Assembly: GCF_017848645.1 (NCBI RefSeq)
Contig: NZ_JAFEIF010000051.1
Location: 17,591 to 81,590, forward strand
DNA length: 64,000 nucleotides
From: Limnohabitans sp.
GTDB lineage: Bacteria; Pseudomonadota; Gammaproteobacteria; Burkholderiales; Burkholderiaceae_C
Direction: 5' to 3'
Numbering within the stretch: the first letter of the stretch is position 1; every line of letters starts with the position of its first letter. Shown piece after piece: positions 36,735 to 45,679 of the stretch. The notes below the pieces were generated by a model. It did no database searches. It was not told the origin of the DNA and saw only the letters and a list, made by a program, of their open reading frames with translations. Position numbers and translations under genes: made by a program.

Positions 36735-36815
36735 GCTGAGTTGATGCCATCGCCGGGCTCCTCATGACTCGCTTCGCTCTTAAAAATCGTCACCCGGCGA
36801 TGGCCCCAACTCAGC
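36735..36815. repeat. Large imperfect inverted repeat in intergenic region
   Basis: Left arm 36735-36757 (GCTGAGTTGATGCCATCGCC then GGG) is the reverse complement of right arm 36793-36815 except for two adjacent bases, so 21 of 23 positions pair. The loop is 35 bases. It is in the 372-base gene-free stretch between the rpsT and DUF3579 genes and carries no T tract, so it is not a simple terminator. Confidence 0.75.
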
Positions 36816-36856
36816 GGGGTTCATTGCCACCTGTCGAATCAAACCTCGCTGACATC

Positions 36857-36881
36857 AAAAAAAAACCGCCCGTGGGCGGTT
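36857..36881 (-). terminator. Terminator for the DUF3579 gene
   Basis: On the minus strand AACCGCCC / GGGCGGTT with a two-base loop, followed by nine T. It lies directly after the stop codon. Confidence 0.88.
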
Positions 36882-36893
36882 GGTTCTTACTTC

Positions 36894-37214
36894 TTACTTT
36901 GGGGGTGGAGGGTCAGGCAACAAACAAGCTTCAGCCACCTGCAAGCCATTGTCACGCGCAAAGTTCATCACGAAATCCCAGGCCATGACATTGTGATCGC
37001 GCAGTTCGTGGTTCACGATCACGCACTTGACCCCAGCCAGTGTGGTGGGAATGCACCAAGGGGAGTAACTCAGGTGGCTGCCAGGGGTGGCGCCGCCGGG
37101 GCGAAAGGGGCTCATGACGCCCGCCAGGCGTTCGGCCCAGTCGCTCGGTCTGAAAGGCTTGCCGTCCTGGGTGATGCCCTGGATGAAAACTTCTTTGGCG
37201 TTGTTGGAAACCAT
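36894..37214 (-). CDS. DUF3579 domain-containing protein
   Basis: A 106-residue protein found mainly in Beta- and Gammaproteobacteria. FIQGITQDGKPFRPSDWAERLAGVMSPF, GVKCVIVNHELRDHNVMAWDFVMNFARDNGL are the conserved DUF3579 blocks. Function is unknown. It ends in a Pro-rich DPPPPK. It is divergent from argD; a TCTTATATAAGA palindrome lies between the two genes, next to a possible -10 (TACAAT) for this gene. Confidence 0.85.
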   Translation of the reverse strand: MVSNNAKEVFIQGITQDGKPFRPSDWAERLAGVMSPFRPGGATPGSHLSYSPWCIPTTLAGVKCVIVNHELRDHNVMAWDFVMNFARDNGLQVAEACLLPDPPPPK

Positions 37215-37284
37215 CGGATAGAGGTGTGAATCGGTTGGCCCCGCAGGGCGGGATCGCCACCCACGGGTTTACCCAAGTATTGTA

Positions 37285-37296
37285 TCTTATATAAGA
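37285..37296. promoter_or_regulatory. TCTTATATAAGA palindrome (candidate operator, copy 1)
   Basis: A perfect 12-base palindrome in the DUF3579/argD divergent region. On the minus strand it is immediately followed by TACAAT, a plausible -10. The same 12 bases occur upstream of mdh. Confidence 0.6.
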
Positions 37297-37383
37297 CTTG
37301 AGGCCTCCTCAAAACCCCTTGGCACAAGGCTGGAATGAACTGGCCAGGCCCTGCCCTTTCTGCCTCTAAAATCTGGTTTCAGC

Positions 37384-37409
37384 GGCCCTCATCGTTGGGC
37401 CGATTTTTA
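37384..37409 (+). promoter_or_regulatory. Small leader hairpin before argD
   Basis: GGCCC (37384-37388) pairs with GGGCC (37397-37401), then GATTTTTAT and the ribosome site CAGGAG. It could be a weak leader terminator; the stem is only five bases. Confidence 0.3.
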
Positions 37410-37425
37410 TTTCAGGAGTTCTCGC

Positions 37426-38628
37426 ATGTCCGCTTTCATTGAAGCCGCCTCACCGCACACCATGAACACCTATGGCCGACTGCCGATCGCACTCAGCCAT
37501 GGTCAGGGTTGCCGAGTCTGGGACGTCAATGGCAAGCCCTACCTGGACGCGCTGGCCGGTATTGCGGTGAACACCCTGGGCCACAACCACCCCGATCTGG
37601 TGCCCGCGCTGCAGGACCAGCTGGCCAAGATGATCCACAGCTGCAACTACTTCCATGTGCCCAACGCGGAAGTGCTGGCGGCCAAGCTGGTCGAGCTGTC
37701 GGGCATGACGAACGTGTTTTTCTGCTGCACGGGCCTGGAAGCCAACGAGGCGGCCATCAAGCTGGCGCGCAAATACGGCCACGATAAGGGCATCGACAAA
37801 CCCGAAATCGTGGTTTACGAAAAAGCCTTTCACGGTCGCAGCATCGCCACCCTGAGCGCCACCGCCAACGAGAAGCTGAAAAAAGGCTTTGGCCCCATGC
37901 TCGAAGGCTTTGTGCGTGTGCCAGTCAACGACATCGAAGCCCTGAAAAAAGCCACCGAAGGCAACCCCAATGTGGTGGCGGTGTTCATGGAAACCATTCA
38001 GGGCGAAGGCGGCATCAACCCGATGCGCATCGAATACCTGCAGCAAGTGCGCGCCCTGTGCAACCAAAAAGACTGGCTGATGATGATCGACGAGGTGCAG
38101 TGCGGCATGGGCCGCACCGGCAAATGGTTTGCCCACCAGTGGGCGGGCATCGTGCCCGACGTGATGCCGCTGGCCAAAGGCCTGGGCTCGGGCGTGCCGA
38201 TTGGCGCGGTGGTGGCTGGCCCCAAGGCCGCCCACATCTTCCAGCCCGGCAACCACGGCACCACTTTCGGTGGCAACCCGCTGGCCATGCGCGCCGGGGT
38301 TGAGACCATCCGCATCATGGAAAATGACGGCCTGATGGCCAACGCGGCCAAAGTCGGTGCACATCTGCGCGGTGCACTGGACAAGGCTTTGGCGGGCGTG
38401 CAAGGCGTGAAAGAAGTGCGTGGCCAGGGCCTGATGCTGGGCATCGAGCTGGACCGCCCTTGCGGCGCCATTTGGACACGGGCTGCCGAAGCCGGTCTGC
38501 TGCTGAGCGTGACCGCCGACAGCGTGATCCGCCTGGTGCCACCGCTCATCATGACCGAGGCCGAAGCCGACGAAGTGGTCGCCATTTTGGTGCCCCTGAT
38601 CACCACCTTTTTGGCAGAAACGCCATGA
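37426..38628 (+). CDS. argD: Acetylornithine aminotransferase
   Basis: A 400-residue class III PLP aminotransferase of arginine synthesis. It has the N-terminal TYGRLPIALSHGQGCRVWDVNGKPYLD, the cofactor-binding CCTGLEANEAAIKLARK, EKAFHGRS, the IDEVQCGMGRTGKWF segment with the PLP Asp, the Schiff-base Lys in PLAKGLGSGVPIGA, and HGTTFGGNPLAMRAG. Its stop overlaps the argF start by four bases, so the pair is co-translated. Confidence 0.93.
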   Translation: MSAFIEAASPHTMNTYGRLPIALSHGQGCRVWDVNGKPYLDALAGIAVNTLGHNHPDLVPALQDQLAKMIHSCNYFHVPNAEVLAAKLVELSGMTNVFFCCTGLEANEAAIKLARKYGHDKGIDKPEIVVYEKAFHGRSIATLSATANEKLKKGFGPMLEGFVRVPVNDIEALKKATEGNPNVVAVFMETIQGEGGINPMRIEYLQQVRALCNQKDWLMMIDEVQCGMGRTGKWFAHQWAGIVPDVMPLAKGLGSGVPIGAVVAGPKAAHIFQPGNHGTTFGGNPLAMRAGVETIRIMENDGLMANAAKVGAHLRGALDKALAGVQGVKEVRGQGLMLGIELDRPCGAIWTRAAEAGLLLSVTADSVIRLVPPLIMTEAEADEVVAILVPLITTFLAETP

Positions 38629-39593
38629 GCCAGTCCCCACACGTGCCCGTGCGGCACTACCTGCAGTTCACCGACCTCACGGCCGACGAGTACGCACATG
38701 TGTTTGCACGCGCGGCCGAGATCAAGCGCAAGTTCAAGGCTTACGAAAAATACCACCCGCTGGCCGACCGCACGCTGGCCATGATTTTCGAAAAAGCCAG
38801 CACCCGCACCCGCGTGAGCTTTGAGGCGGGCATGTACCAACTGGGCGGCTCGGTGGTGCACCTGACCACCGGCGACAGCCAGCTGGGCCGCTCCGAGCCC
38901 ATCGAAGACAGCGCCCGCGTGATCAGCCGCATGACCGACATCGTCATGATCCGCACCTACGGCCAAGACAAGATCGAGCGCTTTGCTTCGCACTCGCGCG
39001 TGCCCGTCATCAACGGCCTGACCAACGAGTTCCACCCCTGCCAAATTCTGGCCGACCTCTTCACCCTGCTGGAGCACCGGGGCCTGGACGCCCAAGGCCA
39101 ACCGGACCCGTCTTACCTGAAGGGCAAAGTGGTGGCTTGGGTGGGCGACGGCAACAACATGGCCAACACCTGGCTGCAGGCGGCCGAATTGCTGGGTTTC
39201 ACGGTGCACCTGAGCACGCCCAGCGGCTACGAGGTGGACCAGGCCGTGGCCGGTTTGCGCAGCGCCGACAGCTACAAAATCTTCAAAGACCCCGAAGACG
39301 CCTGCCGAGGCGCTGACCTGGTCACCACCGACGTGTGGACCAGCATGGGCTTTGAGGCCGAAAACGAAGCCCGCAAGAAAGCCTTTGCCGACTGGTGCGT
39401 GGACGAAGCCATGATGCGAGTGGCCAAGCCCGACGCCCTGTTCATGCACTGCCTGCCTGCCCACCGAGGCGAAGAAGTCAGTGCCGAAGTCATCGACGGC
39501 CCACAATCGGTGGTCTGGGACGAAGCCGAAAACCGCATGCATGTGCAAAAGGCGCTCATGGAGTTTTTGCTGCTGGGCCGCGTCCAAGCCTGA
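38625..39593 (+). CDS. argF: Ornithine carbamoyltransferase
   Basis: A 322-residue OTCase making citrulline from ornithine and carbamoyl phosphate. STRTRVSFEAGMYQLGG is the carbamoyl-phosphate site, HPCQILADLFTL and the ornithine-site HCLPAHRGEEVSAEVIDG are intact. The ATG overlaps the argD stop (ATGA). YkgJ follows two bases after the stop. Confidence 0.95.
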   Translation: MSQSPHVPVRHYLQFTDLTADEYAHVFARAAEIKRKFKAYEKYHPLADRTLAMIFEKASTRTRVSFEAGMYQLGGSVVHLTTGDSQLGRSEPIEDSARVISRMTDIVMIRTYGQDKIERFASHSRVPVINGLTNEFHPCQILADLFTLLEHRGLDAQGQPDPSYLKGKVVAWVGDGNNMANTWLQAAELLGFTVHLSTPSGYEVDQAVAGLRSADSYKIFKDPEDACRGADLVTTDVWTSMGFEAENEARKKAFADWCVDEAMMRVAKPDALFMHCLPAHRGEEVSAEVIDGPQSVVWDEAENRMHVQKALMEFLLLGRVQA

Positions 39594-39595
39594 GC

Positions 39596-39904
39596 ATGTC
39601 CACCTGCACCACCTGCGGCGCTTGCTGCGTGAGCTTCCGGGTGGATTTTTCCGTGTATGAATACGAAGAAGGCGGCGGCGATGTGCCTGCGGGCTTGGCT
39701 TCGCCGATCACCGAGCACACCTGCCGCATGCGCGGCACTGACCACAGCCCGCCACGCTGCGCCGCGCTCTATGGCAAAACCGGCGAAAAAGCGATTTGCG
39801 GCATCTACGAATGGAGGCCATCGCCCTGCCGTGAGTTTGAAGAAGGCAGCCCCGCCTGCGAGCAAGCGCGGCGACGCCACGGCCTGCCTGCGCTGAACGT
39901 CTGA
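39596..39904 (+). CDS. YkgJ family cysteine-cluster protein
   Basis: A 102-residue protein. The N-terminal cluster C4-TT-C7-GA-CC (10-11) and the later RCAALYG and AICGIYEWRPSPCREF give the cysteine pattern of the YkgJ family, likely binding zinc or an iron-sulfur cluster. It starts two bases after argF, so it belongs to the argDF transcript, although no link to arginine is known. Confidence 0.85.
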   Translation: MSTCTTCGACCVSFRVDFSVYEYEEGGGDVPAGLASPITEHTCRMRGTDHSPPRCAALYGKTGEKAICGIYEWRPSPCREFEEGSPACEQARRRHGLPALNV

Positions 39905-39917
39905 AGTCTTTTTCCCG

Positions 39918-39948
39918 GGTGTTGGAAATAACCGACACCACGGTTTTT
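39918..39948 (+). terminator. Possible terminator after the argDF-ykgJ unit
   Basis: GGTGTTGG / CCGACACC with one wobble pair and an AAATAA loop, then ACGGTTTTT. The short gap before the T run makes it moderately convincing. Confidence 0.5.
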
Positions 39949-39972
39949 GGGGCGGTGCTACCTTCGCTCACC

Positions 39973-40599
39973 ATGAAAAAACTTTGGGATATTTCCCCGC
40001 CTGTTGATGCGCAAAGCCCGGTCTTTACGGGCGACACGCCCTACAGCCAGCAATGGGCTGCCACGCTGTCGGACACCTGCCCGGTGAACGTGAGCGCCAT
40101 CACCCTGTCGCCACATGTGGGCGCGCATGCCGATGCCCCGCTGCATTACGACCCGCAAGGCGAGGCGGTGGGCGCTTTGGACCTGCTGCCCTTTCTGGGC
40201 CGCTGCCGCGTCATCCATGCGCTGGATGCAGGTCCTTTGATCACCCTCGCACACTTGAAGCATGCCCTGACCGATCTGCCTGCGCGCGTGTTGGTGCGCA
40301 CTTACCGCGCATTTCCTCTTGCGCAGTTCGACACCCAGCTCACCGGTTTTGACCCCGCCTGCGTGCAGCACCTGGCCGACCTGGGCGTGCTGTTGATCGG
40401 CACCGACAGCGCCAGCATCGACCCAGCAGACAGCAAAGCGTTGCCCAGCCACCAAGTGATCCGCCAACGCGGCTTGCGCGTGCTGGAAAACCTGCTGCTC
40501 GATGAGGTTCCCGAAGGCGATTACGAACTGATCGCCCTGCCCCTCAAACTCATGAGCGCCGACGCCAGCCCCGTGCGGGCGGTCTTGCGCGAACTTTGA
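39973..40599 (+). CDS. kynB: Arylformamidase (kynurenine formamidase)
   Basis: A 208-residue KynB, hydrolysing N-formylkynurenine to kynurenine and formate. KLWDISPPVD opens the protein; the metal-binding HVGAHADAPLHY and LIGTDSASIDPADSKALPSH are the family motifs. The start ATG at 39973 is chosen over an upstream in-frame codon by homology. It is first in kynB-kynU-kynA, with 22 bases before kynU. Confidence 0.94.
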   Translation: MKKLWDISPPVDAQSPVFTGDTPYSQQWAATLSDTCPVNVSAITLSPHVGAHADAPLHYDPQGEAVGALDLLPFLGRCRVIHALDAGPLITLAHLKHALTDLPARVLVRTYRAFPLAQFDTQLTGFDPACVQHLADLGVLLIGTDSASIDPADSKALPSHQVIRQRGLRVLENLLLDEVPEGDYELIALPLKLMSADASPVRAVLREL

Positions 40600-40621
40600 A
40601 CACTGCTTGAAAGACCCAAAC

Positions 40622-41908
40622 ATGATGAACCTCACCCCCACCTTGCAAGACTGCGAACTGCTGGACGCGCAAGACCCGCTGCGCGCGTTGCGCGAACAAT
40701 TTGACCTGCCCGCTGGCGTGATTTATCTGGACGGCAACTCGCTGGGCGTGCTGCCCAAAACCGCCCCAGCCCGCGTGGCCCATGCCGTGACGCACGAATG
40801 GGGCACCGACCTGATCAAAAGCTGGAACACCGCAGGCTGGTTCACCCTGCCCCAACGCGTGGGCGACAAAATTGCCCGCGTCATCGGTGCCCAGCCTGGC
40901 GAAGTGATCGCGGCGGACAGCACCTCGATCAACCTGTTCAAAGTGTTGGCCGCAGCGCTGCACATCGCCAAAGCCGACCACCCGCACAAAACCAAAATCG
41001 TCAGCGAGCGCAGCAACTTTCCGACTGACCTGTACATCGCAGAAGCCTTGTGCAAAGAACGCGGCTACACCCTGCAACTGGTCGAAGCCGACGAAATTGC
41101 AGCTGCATTGCAAGCCGATGTGGCGGTGCTCATGCTCACCCATGTGAACTACCGCACCGGGGCCATGCACAACATGCAGGCCGTCACCGCCCAGGCTCAT
41201 GCGCAGGGCATCCTCACCGTGTGGGACTTGGCGCACAGCGCAGGTGCCGTGCCCGTTGACCTGAACGGCGCAGGGGCCGACTTTGCGGTGGGCTGTGGCT
41301 ACAAATACCTCAATGGCGGCCCCGGCGCTCCGGCTTTTGTGTGGGTACGCCCTGAACACACCGACCGCTTTTGGCAGCCCCTGGCCGGCTGGTGGGGCCA
41401 TGCTGCGCCCTTTGCTTTCACACCGGATTACCAACCCGCCCAAGGCATCACCCGCTACCAATGCGGCACCCAACCCATCTTGAGCCTCACGGCCCTCGAC
41501 TGCGGCCTGGACGCCTTTTTGGCCGCCGAGGCGCTGGGCGGCATGTCCGCGCTGCGCCAAAAATCGCTGGCCCTCACGGGCCTGTTCATGCAACTGGTGC
41601 GCACGCGATTGCACGGCCACGGTTTTGGCATCGCCACCCCGGCCGAAGAAGCCCTGCGCGGCTCGCAAGTGAGCCTGACCCGCGCCGAAGGCGCCTACGC
41701 CATCGTGCAAGCCCTGATCGCACGCGGTGTGATCGGTGACTTCAGGGCGGGCGATGGCGGCGTAAATGCTGACATCTTGCGCTTTGGTTTCACGCCGCTG
41801 TATGTGGGCTATGCCGACGTGTGGCAGGCCGCAGAACACCTGTACCAGGTCATGCAAAGTGGCGAGTGGCAAGACGCCCGCTTTGCACAAAAGAACGCTG
41901 TGACATGA
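40622..41908 (+). CDS. kynU: Kynureninase
   Basis: A 428-residue PLP enzyme splitting kynurenine into anthranilate and alanine. [53 protein letters not shown] and the PLP-lysine [15 protein letters not shown] are all conserved. ATG 40622 (or 40625) is the likely start. Together with kynB and kynA it completes the anthranilate branch of tryptophan breakdown. Confidence 0.95.
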   Translation: MMNLTPTLQDCELLDAQDPLRALREQFDLPAGVIYLDGNSLGVLPKTAPARVAHAVTHEWGTDLIKSWNTAGWFTLPQRVGDKIARVIGAQPGEVIAADSTSINLFKVLAAALHIAKADHPHKTKIVSERSNFPTDLYIAEALCKERGYTLQLVEADEIAAALQADVAVLMLTHVNYRTGAMHNMQAVTAQAHAQGILTVWDLAHSAGAVPVDLNGAGADFAVGCGYKYLNGGPGAPAFVWVRPEHTDRFWQPLAGWWGHAAPFAFTPDYQPAQGITRYQCGTQPILSLTALDCGLDAFLAAEALGGMSALRQKSLALTGLFMQLVRTRLHGHGFGIATPAEEALRGSQVSLTRAEGAYAIVQALIARGVIGDFRAGDGGVNADILRFGFTPLYVGYADVWQAAEHLYQVMQSGEWQDARFAQKNAVT

Positions 41909-41918
41909 AAGGCCTGCC

Positions 41919-42836
41919 ATGAGTTCCTGCCCTTTCTCCTCTGCCTCCGCATCCGCCTCCGCCTCCACCACAGCCAGCGCCAGCGCCGCAGCAGGCGATG
42001 CCACAGGCGAGCGCATCGTGCACGATGAAAAAGCGCAGCTCGACTTTGACGGCCGCATGAGTTACGGCGACTACCTGCAACTCGACGCCATCCTCAACGC
42101 GCAACAACCGCTCTCGCCCGACCACAACGAGATGCTGTTCATCGTGCAGCACCAAACCAGCGAACTGTGGATGAAGCTGATGCTGCACGAGCTGCAGGCA
42201 GCCATGGCGGGCATTGCGCAAGACCAGTTGCCCGACGCCTTCAAAAAACTCGCCCGCGTCAGCCGCATCATGGAGCAGCTGGTGCACGCCTGGGACGTGC
42301 TGGCCACCATGACGCCGCCCGAATACAGCGCCATCCGCCCCTACTTGGCGCAGTCGAGCGGTTTTCAAAGCTGGCAATACCGCTGCATCGAGTTTGCGAT
42401 GGGCAACAAAAACGCGGCCATGCTGCAACCCCACGCGCACCGCCCCGACCTGTCGGCCACCGTGCAGGCCGCTTACGAAGCGCCCTCGCTCTACGACGAA
42501 TGCCTGCGACTGCTGCAACGCCGAGGCCTCGATGTGCCGAGCAGCCACACCCAACGCGACTGGCGAGAGCCCTACCCGGCAAGCGTTGCGGTCGAAAACG
42601 CCTGGCTCGTGGTCTACCGCAACCCGCAGCAGCACTGGGACCTGTACCAGCTGGGCGAAGAACTCACCGATCTGGAAGACGCTTTTCGCCTCTGGCGCTT
42701 TCGGCATGTGACCACGGTGGAGCGCGTGATCGGCTTCAAGCGCGGCACCGGCGGCACGGGCGGCGTGAGCTATTTGCGCAAGATGCTGGACACCGTGCTC
42801 TTTCCGGAAATCTGGACGCTGCGCACGCAGCTGTGA
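41919..42836 (+). CDS. kynA: Tryptophan 2,3-dioxygenase
   Basis: A 305-residue haem enzyme that oxidises tryptophan to N-formylkynurenine. [56 protein letters not shown] and [18 protein letters not shown] are canonical. The first 26 residues are a low-complexity Ser/Ala tract ([20 protein letters not shown]) coded by a short repeat, longer than in most homologues. It begins ten bases after kynU. Confidence 0.95.
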   Translation: MSSCPFSSASASASASTTASASAAAGDATGERIVHDEKAQLDFDGRMSYGDYLQLDAILNAQQPLSPDHNEMLFIVQHQTSELWMKLMLHELQAAMAGIAQDQLPDAFKKLARVSRIMEQLVHAWDVLATMTPPEYSAIRPYLAQSSGFQSWQYRCIEFAMGNKNAAMLQPHAHRPDLSATVQAAYEAPSLYDECLRLLQRRGLDVPSSHTQRDWREPYPASVAVENAWLVVYRNPQQHWDLYQLGEELTDLEDAFRLWRFRHVTTVERVIGFKRGTGGTGGVSYLRKMLDTVLFPEIWTLRTQL

Positions 42837-42873
42837 AGTGACTCACCCAGCGCAGATCTACCAGCGACAAAGA

Positions 42874-42891
42874 AGTGCATTCAATTGCACT
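42874..42891. promoter_or_regulatory. Palindrome before the iorAB-like operon
   Basis: AGTGCA-TTCAAT-TGCACT, a perfect 6-6-6 palindrome 33 bases before the small-subunit start; it could be an operator or a short terminator for kynA. Confidence 0.35.
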
Positions 42892-42923
42892 AACATGCCT
42901 GCTTCCATCACAGAGGATACGAC

Positions 42924-43391
42924 TTGCAACTGAACATCAACGGCCAAAGCCGCACCGCCACCGCTGACCCCAGCACACCCCTGCTGTGGGTGCTGCGCGA
43001 TGAACTGAATCTCACGGGCACCAAATTCGGCTGCGGCATCGCCGCTTGCGGGGCCTGCACCGTGCATGTGGACGGGCAGCCCGTGCGCTCTTGCGTGACG
43101 CCCGCGTCTGCGGTGGCGAACCAACCAATCAAAACCATCGAATCCTTGGGCACGGCAGAAAAGCCCCACCCCCTGCAAAGCGCGTGGATCGCCGAGCAGG
43201 TGCCGCAATGCGGTTACTGCCAAAGCGGCATGCTGATGGCCGCGGCCGCACTGCTGGACAAAAACCACAACCCCAGCGACGCCGACATCGACGCCGCCAT
43301 GACCAACCTTTGCCGCTGCGGCACTTACCAGCGCGTGCGCGCCGCCATTCACCGGGCGGCTGCTGCCATGAAGAAAGGCGGTGCCGCATGA
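42924..43391 (+). CDS. (2Fe-2S)-binding subunit of aldehyde/isoquinoline oxidoreductase type
   Basis: A 155-residue small subunit of a molybdenum hydroxylase. The plant-type cluster ligands are in [15 protein letters not shown] plus the later RSC, and the second cluster in CGYCQSGM and [12 protein letters not shown] is the start; an AGAGGA lies upstream. The large subunit overlaps by four bases. The pair lacks a separate FAD subunit, as in isoquinoline 1-oxidoreductase (IorAB), where electrons go to a cytochrome or membrane acceptor. Confidence 0.9.
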   Translation: MQLNINGQSRTATADPSTPLLWVLRDELNLTGTKFGCGIAACGACTVHVDGQPVRSCVTPASAVANQPIKTIESLGTAEKPHPLQSAWIAEQVPQCGYCQSGMLMAAAALLDKNHNPSDADIDAAMTNLCRCGTYQRVRAAIHRAAAAMKKGGAA

Positions 43392-45661
43392 AACGCCGCA
43401 CCTGGATTTTGAGCGCCTTGGGCGCAACTGGCGCACTCGTGGTGGGCTGGGGTGCGATGCCTGCCCGCTCACGCCTGGGTTCACCCGAATTGATGCTGCC
43501 CACGCAAGGCGATGTGGCGCTGAATGGCTGGATCAAGATCGCCGCCGATGGCGCGGTGATGCTGGCCATGCCGCGCAGCGAAATGGGCCAAGGCGTGCAC
43601 ACCGCGCTGGCCATGCTGGTGGCCGAAGAGCTGGACGTGCCCCTCGCCCGCGTGCGCCTGGAACAAGCCGGGGCCGACAGCATTTACGGCAACGTGGCCA
43701 TGCTGGTGGCCAGCCTCCCCTTTCACCCGCTGGACAGCGAAGGCGAAAAACCCGCCAAGATCAAACTGGCCGAGTGGATGGTGGGCAAGATCGCCCGCGA
43801 GCTGGGCATCAACGCCACAGGCGGATCGTCTTCGGTGGCCGACCTGTGGGAGCCGCTGCGCATGGCCGCCGCCACCGCACGCACCAGCCTGGTGCAAGCC
43901 GCTGCCGCCGCCTGGAAAGTGCCCGCCAGCGAGATCACCGTGCGCGATGGCGTGATGCAACACGCCTCGGGCCAAAAGGCGCACTACGGCCAAATGGGCG
44001 CAGCCGCTGCAGGCAGCACCCCGGCCAACATCACCCCCAAAGCCCGTCAGGACTGGAAGCTGATCGGCCAAAACGCCGCGCGCAGCGACATCCCAGCCAA
44101 AGTCACGGGCCAAGCGCAATTCGGTATGGACGTGCGCTTGCCCGGCCTGCTGTTTGCGGCCGTGCGCATGAACCCGGTGCTGGGTGGCGCATCCGCCACC
44201 ATGGACACCCAGGCCGCACTGGCCTTGCCGGGCGTGAGCCAGGTGGTGGCGCTGGACGCTTGGGGCGGCGGCACAGGCGGTTTGGCCGTCGTGGCCAGCA
44301 ACACCTGGCAGGCCCGCCAAGGCGCACAAGCCGTGAAGGTGCAGTGGCCCACAGCTGCTGCAGGTGCACCAGGTGCAGCCGACACCACCCGTATCCAGGC
44401 CGATCTGCTCAAGGCCCTGAACACCGAAAGCGGCTTCACATTCCACGAGCAAGGCCTGCCACTCAAAGCCGAACAAACGGCGGCCAGCCGCATCGATGCG
44501 CTATTCCAAGCGCCCTACTTGGCCCACGCCACCATGGAGCCGATGAACTGCACGGCACAGGTGAAAGACGGCAAAGTCGAAGTTTGGGTGCCCACGCAGG
44601 TGCCACAAATGGCGCGTGCCATGGCCGCCAAAGTGGCGGGGGTCAAAGAGGAGCAAGTCACCGTGCATGTGACGCTGCTCGGCGGCGGCTTTGGTCGCAG
44701 GCTGGAGGTCGACTTTGTCGGGCAGGCCGTGCAAGTGGCCATGGCCAGCAAGGGCGCGCCCGTGCAGCTGGTCTGGTCGCGCGAAGAAGACATGACCCAC
44801 GACTTTTACCGCCCGATGCACCTGGCCAAATTCCAGGCGTCCATCGACGCGCAAGGCGAAGTCAGCAGCTTGCGCATCAAGTCGGCGGGCGACGCCATCA
44901 CCCCGCGCTGGATGGCACGGGCCGCGCCGCACTTGTCGGGTCCCATCGACATGCCCGACAAAACCACTTCCGAGGGCCTGTTCGATCTGCCCTACGGCTT
45001 TTTGAACCAGCACATGAGCCATGTGGCCACCAAGTCTGGCGTGCCCGTGGGCTTCTGGCGCTCGGTAGGCCATTCGCACAACGCTTTTTTCTCGGAAAGC
45101 TTCATTGACGAACTGGCCTTGGCCACAAAACAAGACCCGCTGGCTTTTCGCCTGAAGCTGTTGAAAGACGCGCCGCGTTATGCGGCCGTGCTGCAGCTGG
45201 CTGCAAAACAAGCAGGCTGGGGCAAGGCTTTGCCCGCAGGTCGTGCGCAAGGTATCGCGCTGCACAAATCCTTTGGCTCCATCGTGGCGCAAGTGGCCGA
45301 AGTTTCGGTCGAGCAAGGCCAGATCCGTGTGCACCGGGTGGTCTGCGCCATCGACTGCGGCACCGTGGTCAACCCCGACACCGTGGCCCAGCAAATGCAA
45401 AGCAGCGTGGTCTACGCGTTGAGTGCCGCGCTGTTCGGCCAAATCGACATCGTGGGCGGCGTGGTGCAGCAAAGCAATTTTCCGAGCTACCCCATGGTCA
45501 CACTCAGCCAGGCCCCGGTTGTGGAAACCCACATCGTGCCCAGCACCCGCCACCCGGCGGGCGTGGGCGAACCGGCCGTACCGCCGCTGGCCCCGGCCGT
45601 GGGCAATGCGCTGTTTGCTTTGACCGGCAAACGGCAGAGGGCTTTGCCGCTGAAGGTGTGA
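43388..45661 (+). CDS. Molybdopterin-binding subunit, IorB/aldehyde dehydrogenase type
   Basis: A 757-residue molybdenum-cofactor subunit. The N terminus [22 protein letters not shown] is a Tat-like signal (Arg pair and hydrophobic stretch), so the enzyme is probably exported, pre-folded, with its small subunit. [34 protein letters not shown] and the catalytic-Glu motif [13 protein letters not shown] are the family hallmarks. Substrate is likely an aldehyde or N-heteroaromatic, given IorAB-type relatives; it stands next to the kyn genes but a link to tryptophan breakdown is only a guess. No xdhC-like maturation gene is visible. Confidence 0.88.
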   Translation: MKRRTWILSALGATGALVVGWGAMPARSRLGSPELMLPTQGDVALNGWIKIAADGAVMLAMPRSEMGQGVHTALAMLVAEELDVPLARVRLEQAGADSIYGNVAMLVASLPFHPLDSEGEKPAKIKLAEWMVGKIARELGINATGGSSSVADLWEPLRMAAATARTSLVQAAAAAWKVPASEITVRDGVMQHASGQKAHYGQMGAAAAGSTPANITPKARQDWKLIGQNAARSDIPAKVTGQAQFGMDVRLPGLLFAAVRMNPVLGGASATMDTQAALALPGVSQVVALDAWGGGTGGLAVVASNTWQARQGAQAVKVQWPTAAAGAPGAADTTRIQADLLKALNTESGFTFHEQGLPLKAEQTAASRIDALFQAPYLAHATMEPMNCTAQVKDGKVEVWVPTQVPQMARAMAAKVAGVKEEQVTVHVTLLGGGFGRRLEVDFVGQAVQVAMASKGAPVQLVWSREEDMTHDFYRPMHLAKFQASIDAQGEVSSLRIKSAGDAITPRWMARAAPHLSGPIDMPDKTTSEGLFDLPYGFLNQHMSHVATKSGVPVGFWRSVGHSHNAFFSESFIDELALATKQDPLAFRLKLLKDAPRYAAVLQLAAKQAGWGKALPAGRAQGIALHKSFGSIVAQVAEVSVEQGQIRVHRVVCAIDCGTVVNPDTVAQQMQSSVVYALSAALFGQIDIVGGVVQQSNFPSYPMVTLSQAPVVETHIVPSTRHPAGVGEPAVPPLAPAVGNALFALTGKRQRALPLKV

Positions 45662-45679
45662 ACTCAGCCCCAGAGTGAA

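Noticed and set aside
43381..45108. 575-codon plus-strand frame inside the iorB-like gene
   Set aside because: Arg/His/Gly-rich out-of-frame translation; shadow of the molybdopterin subunit.
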